64,000 bases of DNA from Tachypleus tridentatus. Lineage: Eukaryota > Arthropoda > Merostomata > Xiphosura > Limulidae. Made by a program: the position numbers and the translations under genes. The stretch lies in NCBI RefSeq assembly GCF_004210375.1, contig NC_134832.1, positions 152,331,592 to 152,395,591 on the forward strand, in the 5' to 3' direction. The notes under the pieces are model-generated. The model worked only from the letters and a program-made list of their open reading frames with translations, made no database searches and was not told where the DNA came from. Shown piece after piece: positions 12,128 through 22,829 of the stretch. The stretch's first letter is position 1. Each line of letters starts with the position of its first letter.

Positions 12128-12397
12128 GGGTAGGCCCAGCATGAATGAGTGGTTAGGGCACTTGACACGTAATGTGAGGGTCGCAGGTTCGAATCCCCAT
12201 CACACCAAACATTTTTGCCTTCTGAGCCATGAGACGTTATCATGTAACAAGCAATCCTATTGGTAAAAGAGTAGCCAGAATGTTGACGGTAGGTGGTGAT
12301 ACCTAGCTGCCTTCTCTCTAGTCTTACACTGCTAAATTATGAACGGCTAGCGCAGATAGTCCTCATGTAGCTTTGCACGAAATTCAAAACAAACAAA
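12128..12397 (+). mobile_element. SINE family A, full length, old
   Basis: tRNA-like head (cccagcatgaatgagtggtt, B box aggttcgaatcccc), conserved middle (ggtaaaagagtagcc, ggtggtgatacctagctgcc) and tail ctttgcacgaaattc + (aaac)n. The head shows the anticodon-like loop cacgtaa of the Thr-like series. Many substitutions from the copies at 30157 and 59338. Confidence 0.85.
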
Positions 12398-12824
12398 TCA
12401 AAACACGGTATCACCGGATACTCGTCCATATGTTTTGAACATGGGTGAAGTACTTTGGCTGATACAACGCCGCATAGACCATTCGATAGCTTTTCAGTCA
12501 ACAAAACGATTAATTAAGTCAAAACATCTTAAAACTTTCTAAATGTATTTAATGTACATTAAATATTGCAAAACACAACTGTGATGTTATTTACTGTTAT
12601 AATAATAATGTAAGTCTACAAGAGTACAGACTTACATAACCTGTCATTATTATTAACAATCGTTTGAGCGTCTTTGTTCTTAATTCTTCGAGAACCTAAA
12701 AAACTTACAAAAGTTTTATACACAGTCAAGTTTTGTTTGTAACACAAGTTTTTTACAGTTTGTCATATGTTTATTTTACCTTCAATATGTACGAGGAAAT
12801 GTAAAAGTAATGACAAATGTGCGT
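12398..12824. other. Featureless stretch
   Basis: No gene or repeat recognised. A palindromic-looking pair (ataataatgtaagtc / gacttacataacctg) sits near 12600-12645. Confidence 0.35.
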
Positions 12825-12930
12825 TCTACTGGCTCAGCGGAAGGTATCACTAAAATGTGGGTTTCGACACCTTTGGCGGCCATAGCACAAATAGCCCATT
12901 CTCTAGTTATGTGTTTAACAACAAAACAAA
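12825..12930 (+). mobile_element. SINE family B2, damaged copy
   Basis: Contains ctggctcagcggaaggtat, gggtttcgacacctttgg, gcacaaatagcccattctc and a (aac)n tail, the order seen at 1104 and 14982. A short internal deletion lies between the boxes. Confidence 0.6.
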
Positions 12931-13444
12931 GACTGAGTAGTTAAACTGTTATTTTTATATAATAAGTTTACACGTTGCAGATGACATATTCTTGAAATAT
13001 CCTTATTTATACATTTCATAATGAGTTCAGATAAGTCGTTATATTTTCTTCTTCGGAGTAAATTCACGCACGTCGCTGAACCTTCAGTAACGTAAGGTGT
13101 TCTAAAACGAAACCAATATGATCTATTAATAAATAAGATTAATTTATTTCAATGTTATAATGTCTCTTGTAATACAAATAAAGTGGTGAACATAGGCCTG
13201 ATAAATAGTTAAAGGTCCGCATTCCTTAAATTTGTTCAATAGGAGTAACACCCTGCCTGGTAAAACAATCATTAAAATATTAACAACACCAACAGGATCA
13301 GTAACACAAGAGGCTGTGTTATAAATACGTTTTATCTCTACAGTACGGTGTTTATTTATAAGTGTTTTTTATTTATGGTTCCTCACATGTAAAAAGTTAT
13401 TATCCTGAAAGCATCTGTTCAAGTGAGTATTTGATGCTGAAAAA
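12931..13444. other. Featureless stretch
   Basis: AT-rich; nothing recognised. Confidence 0.35.
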
Positions 13445-13841
13445 GCACCTTTAGTTCTAACTATTAACTGTATCTATAAAGATTACCTGTATATTTCAAA
13501 GGGATGATAGTCTGTGCTTACTTCTAATCATAGGTGATAATCGGCACCTTTAGTTCTAACTATTAACTGTATTTATAAAGACTACCTGTATATTTCAAAG
13601 GGATGATAGTCTGTGCTTACTTCTAATCATAGGTGATAATCAGCACCTTTAGTTCTAACTATTAACTGTATTTATAAAGACAACCTGTATATTTCAAAGG
13701 GATGATAGTCTGTGCTTACTTCTAATCATAGGTAATAATCATCACCTTTAGTTCTAACTATTAACTGTATTTATAAAGATTACCTGCATGTTTCAAAGGG
13801 ATGATAGTCTGTGCTTACTTCTAATCATAGGTAATAAAGTT
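13445..13841. repeat. 99-bp tandem repeat, 4 copies
   Basis: Copies start at 13445, 13544, 13643 and 13742 with gcacctttagttctaactat (the last begins tcacc). They are ~95% alike and each ends near ctaatcataggt(g/a)ataa. The constant 99-bp period with few indels suggests a recent local expansion. Confidence 0.93.
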
Positions 13842-14981
13842 AGGTTCATCCAATTTAATAGTTTCAACAAGTGGAAAACGTATTACGAAGTTTTCAATGA
13901 TGCTCTACACAAAAGAAAAAATCTGAATCAACAATTGGTTCTCCACTTATGATTAACGTAACTTAAAGCAAGGTTAAAAATTTTCACTTTTACCATTAAC
14001 AAATATTTTGTTGTCTTGTAATAAACGTTGATGGAATTAATTATAGAGAAAATGACAGTATTAACACATAATTATCTGAAACAATTTGTAAAAAAAATAC
14101 AAGTATTGATACAGCAGTCCCTACTAACCCAGTAGGTTGGTAAATACAAGGATGTAAATAAATGACAGATATGAAGCCGTCAGTTTCAAGCTATCATCAG
14201 TAAGGGATTGAGTGAACTGAAAGAAATCATATATTAATCAACTAAACAGAATTCACATAATTGATTTATCAACAAGTGATTCCAAAGCAACGACAAAATC
14301 ATTATATTTATCAGAAGATCGATAATAAATATAAACAGTATGAAATCATTCTATAGTAAATCTACATTACGGAATGTGGTAAGTGATAATAATAGATTTG
14401 AAATTAGATTTATACTTTAGGTCAGAGCCTGTATACACAACAATTCCAACACCACGTTCAGTGGGTCTACCTATAAAATGTATATTATAGTTTAATAAGG
14501 GTTTTAATTCCCAATAACAGATTAAGTGATCAATCATCTGTCTTGTCTATTGAACATTATTCATCTTATTAGTAGAGTCTTCTCTAACGTCTTAGACGAA
14601 AAATAAATTGACAGTTAAACCTGCCGGCTAAAGTTTGATTTATTTCTGTCGTAAAATATAGCTGAATTGTTTGTTAAGAATATTTCATTATTAAGACACA
14701 GTTTTTGGCGTTTTATACTTCTAGCATACTCATACAAAATGTTCTCAGAAAATGTTTTACTACATATGTTGGCCATATTGTAACAAGAAGAATGCTTCTG
14801 TCACGTGATTTGGCATTCTTTATTGACTGGTTGAAGGTAAAAACCTGTTATACAGTGTCGGAAACTACACATCTACATTGGGTTATTTTTTTAACAAAAA
14901 AAAAAGGTTTTCAAACTTTAGTTTCAGCGACATATTCAAGATATGCTTGGCTAACCACAACTAATATATTTTATACCCTTC
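13842..14981. other. Featureless stretch
   Basis: AT-rich; the 97-residue plus-strand frame at 14705-14998 resembles nothing I know and overlaps a SINE head. Confidence 0.35.
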
Positions 14982-15095
14982 TAGTGACTCAGCGGTAAAT
15001 CTGAAACATTACAATGTTAAAAATCCGGTTTTCGATATATGTGGTGGGCACAGCACATTTAGCCATTGAGTAGATTTTTACTTACTACAAACAAA
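14982..15095 (+). mobile_element. SINE family B2 copy
   Basis: Reads gtgactcagcggtaaatctg, ccggttttcgatatatgtgg, gggcacagcacatttagcc, then an (aac) tail. Same family as 1104 and 12825. Confidence 0.65.
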
Positions 15096-15449
15096 AGAGA
15101 AACAAGATATGTAAAATTTAATTGTTTTGTCATCTTAGTTACAAACTGAAGTCTCTGTTTCCAACGATAACATGTTTTATATGATCACGTATAGATTTGT
15201 CTCTTCGCGAACTAACTATAAAATAGTTACCAAACTTCTATTTACACTAAGGGGAGTGAGAGGGCTACAACACCAACTGAACAGATTTAAGAGTAGGTTT
15301 TGAGGGTCACTCTACCCAAATCTGGCATGTATCTGTTTATTTGTCCTTCCTAGATCCTGAGTGCTTATACACCCACTCAGAAGTTAGCGAAACCAAACTT
15401 GACTCACATGCACAGATAACACAGCTGTCCAAACGGTTTTGTTTTCTTA
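15096..15449. other. Featureless flank of the Tc1 element
   Basis: No gene or repeat recognised. Confidence 0.35.
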
Positions 15450-16447
15450 CACCCTTGTGCAATTTAATCGAAACAAGACAAAAAATTACGATTTTTTCAT
15501 TTTTTTGCGTTTCATTTCTGAGAATCCAAAAATTACTCACAAATTAATACATGATATGATCGCCTTTATTTTTCAGAAGATCATTAATCCGCTTTGGCAT
15601 CGAGTCCACGAGTTGACTGCAATCTTTACTAATTTTTGGATCGCGGTACCACATCTCAATTATGGCCTCAATCAGCTTATCTTTCGTAGTACAGTCTTTT
15701 CCCCGAAGTCTTTCTTTACAAATCACCCAAAGATTTTCAATAGGATTTAAGTCCAGAAAGTTTCCAGACCAGTCCAGCACCTTTATTCGCGTTGTAGTCA
15801 TAAAATTATTCACAAGTTTCGATGTGTGAAACGAAGCAAGATCTTCCTGAAAAATGCCATATCCATCTGGAAATCTCTTTTTCAATTCTGGAACGACTCT
15901 ACTCTGCAAAACTTCGATGTACTGTGGTCCTCACATCATACCTTCTATTCTACGGTATGTAAGCCTCCGACGCCATAGTAGCTAAAAAAGCCCCAAAACA
16001 TCTTCTTCAAGGGATGTCTTACGAACTGATTGTTGTGAGATTTTCGAAGTTTCTCACCTGGAGATCTGCGAACATGCAGACTTCTTTGACCCTGTACAAA
16101 GAAATGAGTCTCGTCACTAAATAATACCTTCCTCCATTTTTCTTGCGTCCAGTCCTTGTATTTCAGACCCAATTGATATCGGTTTTTCTTCATTGAATTA
16201 GCAAGAAGTTGTTTTTTCACTGGTCTCCTTGACCTTCTAACGCAATTTCGAATGACGTAATATTCCTCAAAATTTCGTCATATATCCCAAAAATAGATCG
16301 ACCGTACTGCAAAACACAGCTAATAACGTCGTCTGTGTGAAAAAATTACTATTAAAGGAAATCAATTGGTCCAGCGAGCCTACACCGGCCGCCATGCTGA
16401 AAATATTGTAAAATGACCAATTGTTTCAATTAATTTGCACAAGAGTG
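15450..16447 (-). mobile_element. Tc1-like DNA transposon, shortened, TA-flanked
   Basis: Left end cacccttgtgcaatttaatc and right end (read inward) cactcttgtgcaaattaatt form inverted repeats of at least 27 bp with several mismatches. TA flanks both ends (15448-15449 and 16448-16449). At 998 bp it is shorter than a typical Tc1 (~1.3 kb or more). The minus strand holds a Tc1-type transposase whose DNA-binding part is missing. Confidence 0.88.
15544..16268 (-). pseudogene. Tc1-type (DD34E) transposase, N-terminus missing and frame broken
   Basis: The reading frame is recognisable from about 16268 (NCVRRSRRPVKKQLLANSMK) without a Met. FSDETHFFVQG carries the first Asp, FQEDLASFHTS the second, and DLNPIENLW the Glu, so all three DDE residues survive. 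Frames change once between about 15945 and 15909, inside the block between the first and second Asp. The two HTH domains of the first ~110 residues are absent, in line with the short element. Family length is about 340 residues; about 240 remain. Confidence 0.85.
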
Positions 16448-18467
16448 TATGTACTGTATCTACAGATATAAAAGTAATTTGATGTAATGAAGGAGTTTAA
16501 GAAATAAATTGGGTCCTCTGTGAATCATGAAGAGTCCTTGAAACTCTGCAGATGTTTTATGTTAATTGTATATAAAATAAGTGTATGAGTTAATTTTAAT
16601 AGCTAAAGTTAACTTAGCTTTATGTTTTAAACAATTTTTTATCTATTGTGTAGTTATATGAAAATGTATGGTTTGTTGAAGAAGTTATAACTTTATTATT
16701 CAATTACGGATAAATAGGAGTTGTACTGAATAAGCTTTTGTGTTTTATTATATAGTTAGAAGTGGATTCAGAGTCTTATAAGGAAGTGATTTATTCAGTT
16801 ATAGAAAGATGTAAATGTTGCAAAGTATTTTTAATCAAAGTTACTTCAACGTTATTAACTCCGATTCTTATAATTAAAAACTTAAAGCATCATCTACCAT
16901 GTGTTTGAGTTAGTGTTTGACCAGTGTGCAACAAAAGTGTCTGTACACCTGTGATCAGATTCTTTAAAAAGTACTGCAACGTTCACAAGAACATTCTAGC
17001 TTTTTGGTTACAGAATACACTACTATGGGAATCTCCAACACTAGCTAAACATTAGGTTCTGACTGTCTAACTGGATGAACACGAATTTCATTCATCGTCA
17101 GTCCAGTTCTTGAGCTGAATCGGCTTCGCATACTAGTGGTCAGTTTGAGAAGACTAAAACGGTGTACTTAAGGTATGTCATGCTGCAGACATCGTTCGAT
17201 ACGACATATCTAAAACTATTAGTGACCGAGACCTTATCAGTTTCGCAATAAATTCAGTTGTTCACAGCAGTGTAGAAAGTAAGCTAGTTGTTGTGTGTGG
17301 AGTTACACAATCAGCGACTTTAAGTTTCAAAACTAACCTTTTGTACGAGTTGGTAGGTAACTGGAGCAGATATAGGCCTTCTCAGGATTGACAGAGGTTT
17401 ATCATGTCATCACTTACGGATGTGTGAACAGCCAGGGATTGTAGTATTCTAATTAGTCGAAATGCAATCTATTCTTTCTGTCGTTTTCTATAAGTATTGT
17501 CCAGTTTCGTAAAGTTCGCACACTTTTCACAGTCATGGACGGATTACGACACATAAAAATTGGATACTTCTACTAACAATTCTCGAGGTGAGCATGTACT
17601 GGTAGTTATTAAATAATCGAGGAATATCAGTGCAGTAGTGTGTTATAAGAATGACAGTCAACACAATAATTAGAGTCAAAGCTGAATGAAGTCTTTGTGA
17701 CGGCGGATGCTGCTGACAGCCTGCCTTTCATCTAGTTGGTACTTCAAAATTACAGATAGATATGCTTGAATTCTAGAAGTATCTATCTTGGTCAGTTGCA
17801 AATAAAAAAATTTGGAGTTTTGTTATATTATTATTTAGTTTTTTAATTTATCGTTAGAGTACACTTGGCTATTATTAACAGTACCCACAATTCTCCTTTT
17901 TATGCTAGCAAAATTATTTACATATTACAGAAACATCGAATCACCAAACATAACGCTAAGGTGTCTTGACTGTGAGATCTTACATCAACAACGCCTCACA
18001 TACGAATTATACTCGTCAGTAGGACTGAGATCTAAAGTAAGTCATACAACATGTACATGATTTGTTTTTCTCTTACTGTGGTGTTCTATAATTATTTTAT
18101 AAGCAATCTCAACAAGCTGTAGGATAGCGTGATAAAATGTTTTATAAAAATGTAAAAGAAACTGACACAAGAAAACAGAAGCAAATCCAGTAAACAATTG
18201 TAAACACGATATTTATTCACACTATGTATGACCGTGTTTTTATTAAACTTCCTGGCTGCCTGAGCAGGTAGGAATCATATCTTGATATCACAAAGGCAGA
18301 CATGAAGTTTACATATATATTATTGCTGTCAGACTGTATTTGGTGCGGTATTTCATGATCAAAGATTTACGTGTGAAAACGACAATTTTCTTTATGCCAT
18401 TTTGAGGCAGAGAAGCCTCCAAAAATTCTATCTTGTAGAAATCTTAACTAACACTCAACGTGAGGAC
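16448..18467. other. Featureless 2-kb stretch
   Basis: No open frame of note, no RNA and no repeat family recognised on either strand. Confidence 0.4.
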
Positions 18468-18592
18468 AATTTGAATCCATACAAGTCACGTGAGTATAAG
18501 TGACTCTGTTGTATGTAATAATGTAATAAGATTTGAATCCTTACAAGTCACGTGAGTATAAGTGACTCTGTTGTATGTAATAAGATTTGCGC
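18468..18592. repeat. Direct duplication, ~60-bp unit x 2
   Basis: Two adjacent copies of ttgaatcc(a/t)tacaagtcac followed by gtgagtataagtgactctgt and tgtatgtaataa. The first copy has a few extra bases (taatgtaataaga) before the second begins at about 18532. Confidence 0.85.
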
Positions 18593-18683
18593 ATATTTAA
18601 TACATTCCACATCCTGTTTACAAAGACTTTAACGAACTAAATGTGTAAAACCCGCACAGAAATTTATATATAAATAAAGATCA

Positions 18684-19770
18684 AGTCCCCTCGGTGTGGA
18701 TTCCTGAACATGGTGAAGGGACCTCCCAGAGAAGGTTCTATTCTTTCAGTTTACCTTCTCTGGGAATTAAACATCCACCCACGTGGTTACCGTGCGTGAC
18801 CTGTGAAGGGAAGGAGAAGATAAGTAAACTATCCGACTGACCCTGCGGGGCTACCCCTAGGCCGCCCGTTTACAGGAATACAAGGCCAAAGTGGTGTGCT
18901 AGGGTCAACCAGGTACCAGTGTTGGATGTTCTCAAAAAGTGTTGTGGACATTGTACCTGATGCTGGTGTTTGGGTGCAGTGGTCACGAAACCCTGGTATT
19001 ACTGCAGTGTCCTTGTTTGGCACTTTTTGGCGTCCCCTCGTAGGGCTTCATGGTGGGTGGGGTCAGTAGGCACCAAAATATTCTTTTTTTATTATGGATC
19101 TCACAAATAAAAATTTAAATAAAATGGTAAAAGAAACAGTCCATAGGTAAAGGACCACGTCTTGAAGATTCTGAGCAGCAATCTTCAACATCTGTAACAC
19201 CTGTTGTACCTCATTTTCTTATATTACATTCTCTTTCAGACAAACCTTTAGGGCAGATGTCTCCCATTTTATTCAGAAGGGACTATACTGGCTCTCCTAA
19301 GTCAGTAAAAAGCTTCACTCTGGTAACATATTGTTGAAAACATCCACTCCTAAACACAGTGAACTCTTAATAATGAGTGATGTCGAGAAAACCCACTTGT
19401 AGAGAAATATATATGTAAAAATGGCTCGTTTGGGTTGAGAAAATATTTTATAGAGGAGCGAACAACGGTTCCACCTTCTTCAGTCATCGTTTTTACATAT
19501 ATACAGCGAACTCTTCTTGCATTTGAAGGCGATTGAGAATATACCCATTGAGGTTACTCCCCATGGTATTTTAAATTCGTCACGAGGAGTTATTGTTGAG
19601 AGGAATTTGAAGAACATCCCTGAGTTAGATATCCTGCTGGTTTCTCTACTCATGGAGTTTATGCAGTGAAGTATATCTCCATTCTAAAGATGGAATTATG
19701 ATGGAATTAACGTCACAAACGTTAAGCCTCCCTTACGTGATATAATTTTACAGTTTATTAACAAACGACA
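18684..19770 (+). mobile_element. LINE 5' leader and ORF1 remnant, truncated
   Basis: 18684-19090 is a GC-richer leader (for example ctacccctaggccgcccg at 18850, ggtgggtggggtcagtaggc at 19051), unlike its AT-rich surroundings. It is followed by a Met (MDLTNKNLNKMVKE, 19095) that opens an ORF1 broken by several frame changes. Later pieces in other frames read DSEQQSSTS, TSTPKHSELLI, VTPHGILNSSRGVIVERNL and NIPELDIL, the style of the gag-like ORF1 of I/Jockey-group LINEs, whose zinc-knuckle end would follow. The copy stops before the knuckles and ORF2, so it is 3'-truncated or interrupted. It carries an insertion at 19384-19500. I recall this leader from horseshoe crab DNA; not checked. Confidence 0.62.
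19384..19500. mobile_element. Small insertion in LINE ORF1, possible Penelope-like fragment
   Basis: The ORF1 text is split here, with the near-identical words cagtgaactctt and cagcgaactctt on either side, as a target-site duplication would leave. The insert contains caacggttccaccttcttca followed by gtcatcg, close to the ...cgtttcgaccttcttcggtcat... end motif I associate with Penelope-like elements. On the minus strand that motif has the layout of a hammerhead core (CTGA..GA / GAAAC). It also holds a short inverted repeat, tatatatgtaaaaa / tttttacatatata. Confidence 0.4.
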
Positions 19771-22700
19771 AACTACTGCATTGTGGTGGGAGAGGCTAAA
19801 AATATTATCCCTCCAGCGGCCTTCGGTCTTGTTTCGGAGAAATTAATTACGTATATATTTACATAATATTACATTTTCTGGCAAACAAATGAAACTTAGG
19901 TTCAGGACGAAACGTTAATAAAGAGAATGTGATACAGACAGTTATCTCAGATTATACAGATTTCAGAACAACTTCAAACATCACGCTAAAGACCATAAAA
20001 AGCCGCAGTAGTTAACGGTACGCAAACAAGTCAGTAATTTCAGAATCAAAGATCATAGTAACTGATGCAGTAATTAAATTAATTATATCAACTAGAAAGT
20101 TCAGTCATAATATCTTGTTTCGTCTTCTAAAATTCTTTAGCCTGAATTCACTGAGTGATATATATCTAGTGTCAGGAATTCACTTGAATATTGAAGGAAG
20201 TACTTAACATTGTACGATACTGTGGAATTTTATTGTGAAACTTCGAAAATTCTGTGGAAAATGGTACGAAACATAAAAGATAAAAATCGAGTATTTTGTA
20301 TATGTGAACAGAAATGTACATATAAACGTATAGTAGTATGCAAACCCTGCAACCCCCCCCCCAAAAAAAAAATATTTTTTTTCCATGTTTAAAAACGTTG
20401 TACTTTGTTAATGGATAAGCGAGTTTACAGTCATGTTTATAACTTAGCAAACAAATTAGCGAAAAACAAAACAAATTAAAATCACTGTTAGAGAAAGAAA
20501 AACTTTACACTTCTGCTCTAACATGAATATTTCTTTCAAAATTCAAAGTTTATAATACCATCTGTGCTGATGAAGGTTTTAAAATCTAAAGCTAAATATC
20601 TGTTTAGTACAATGGAAATTTTCGTATCTATGTGAAAGAAAGAAAGAAAAATCCATTGTTGTACACTTAGGCTTAAATTTTAAATCTATTAGGAAATAAC
20701 ATGATTTTCCTCTATTACTTTTATGAGCAATTACCAAAAATATGCTGGAAAAATATTTTAAAGACATTAAATAACATTCATCTACAATTATCTTAAAAAT
20801 ACTTGTAAAAATGGAATGATTCCTGTTATATATGAAGTGATATATGAAGAATTCTATCAGTATATTTTCACCACTTGAATTAAAGTTAAAACAACTCCAG
20901 TTTTTGTATGTAAATAAAGTAGTCTTACATGTAAGTACTAAAGTCAGCATCACCCTGAAGTCATAACAATAGAATAACTGTAAGTTTTGATAGTGGAAAA
21001 TGTACTGCATTTCACTATAAATCAACATCCCTTACTTACAGTGCAAATAAAGTAAAGAGCATGGTTGGGATGTCCTCCTATAATTCCTACAGATTGTCTC
21101 AGTTTAAACATTTTCTGTAAGGAGACAACGTAACAGTTCATGTTACTGAATTATCTGTAGTTTCTTAATATACTTCAATAATCATTGTGAAAAACTAACA
21201 CAGAAAATTCAAAATAATTTTCATCTTTGATCTACTAGTACAGATAACATATAGTATACGAAATTGAAAACAATTTAGATAGATACAATTTTTAAACATT
21301 AATTATACTGTAATAAATTCATGTATGAAAATTATCAATCATTATATTACAAATTATGACACAATAACTTTCTCTAATGTAGTAAGAGCTTAGAAATGAA
21401 CTTCTAGTTCCCCTTTATATGACTAGTGAATCTAAGCTAAAATATACAATTTGCTTCAAAGATATACAAATTTAACTTGTACAAAATGCTAAATATAACA
21501 AATAAGCATGCATAATTACCTTTGAACGTAATATACACATACAGTTGATCTCAGTTAGGCCTAGTCTTAGGGGTACAAATAAAAGTAGGGGTCTCCACAG
21601 GGAAGATGAGTTATCACAGGAAGACTGAACTTATTTGTTAGATAATCGAGACCCAAGTGTTGGATGCTGAAAACAAAAACCCTTTTCTGGGCTCATCTTA
21701 CTGTTTATTCCCTCTCTATTTCTCATGGAAGTTGAGCTAACATTATTGCAGGGTTTATTCATTTGCTGACTTAAAGTTGGTCTTCTGCACAATTTTCCTA
21801 GATAAAAGTTGGTAAATGTCCATTTTCATGTTTTATAATGCAAAGAATAAAGTTTTATGGAATCAATTATATCTGGTAGACTTCTGCTACTTCTCTTAAT
21901 CTTGTATTTCATATTAACTTAATATGGCTTAAATGCAACAGAAAGATATATATATATATACATACTATTGATGTTGTTTGAATAGAACATAATACTACCA
22001 TGATCAGAACAAATAAAAATCAATTTCATGCAGGTAATGTTGATAATAAAACTTAAAGAAAATATCTGAATTAATGTATTTATTTCATGTATTTCTTCAC
22101 GAACAAATCAATCTTGAAGCATTTTTAGACAGTTAACTTTTGTATTTAGCTTAAGACAGTAAAAATTTCAAGTCAACCTTTTCACAAAATGACAAGCTTG
22201 GTAATTCCATCCAGGCAAATAGTTACAGTTTTTAAGTCATAAAAATCTCTCCTACACCTTAGTGTTGCTGTACATCATTATCTGGAACTCTCAGTCTAAA
22301 CATTTTACTTAATGGAGACAAGTAATAAAGTCAATGTATGACGAATTTAATGTTAAAATAGCAAACTGAAGTTACCATATCAAGCTGAACTTTAAGTAGG
22401 TGTACATAGGTTATAAAACAATAAAACCTATTGATTAGGACAAGCTATGTTGCTACCAACTATTTGTTCAATAAGATATCAGAAACATATTTTTAATCTT
22501 AAGTAAGTATCAGATCTTTGTATTTTAACTCAGTTTTCTACAGAAATGTGCTGAAAAATTCATCTGCTTACTTACAAACACAGACCTAAATTTCAGAATA
22601 ATGTAAATGTATCAATAATGTAAGTTGTTTAACACTAAAAATGTCACTTTGAGGTTGTTTTTAAGCTGAACATCTATAATGATGGTTGTTAAATGATTTA

Positions 22701-22829
22701 GTATAAAGCTCTAACAACAGTTGGAACAAAGCTTCTTATAACATAACAAGTGTGAATGCATAAAGATGTTAAATGTATGTTAATGCAAGTACTAATTATC
22801 TGGTGTTCAGATACAAGAACCAATAAACA
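19771..22829. other. 3-kb stretch with no recognised gene
   Basis: AT-rich. It contains a C9A9-type run at 20351-20370, an (AT)n run at 21947-21960, and two similar words 1.2 kb apart (tctcagtttaaacatttt near 21096 and tctcagtctaaacatttt near 22290, each followed by ggagacaa). The 149-residue minus-strand frame at 20579-21028 has no protein-like composition. Could be UTR or intron of an unseen gene. Confidence 0.35.

Noticed and set aside
12128-12200. tRNA gene (also heads at 29463, 30157, 59338)
   Set aside because: A and B boxes and a Thr-like anticodon loop are present, but acceptor strands do not pair and each head is followed by the same SINE body and tail.
20579-21028. 149-residue minus-strand frame
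   Set aside because: F/Y/N/K/S-rich composition typical of AT-rich noise, no recognisable domain, no splice or polyadenylation context.
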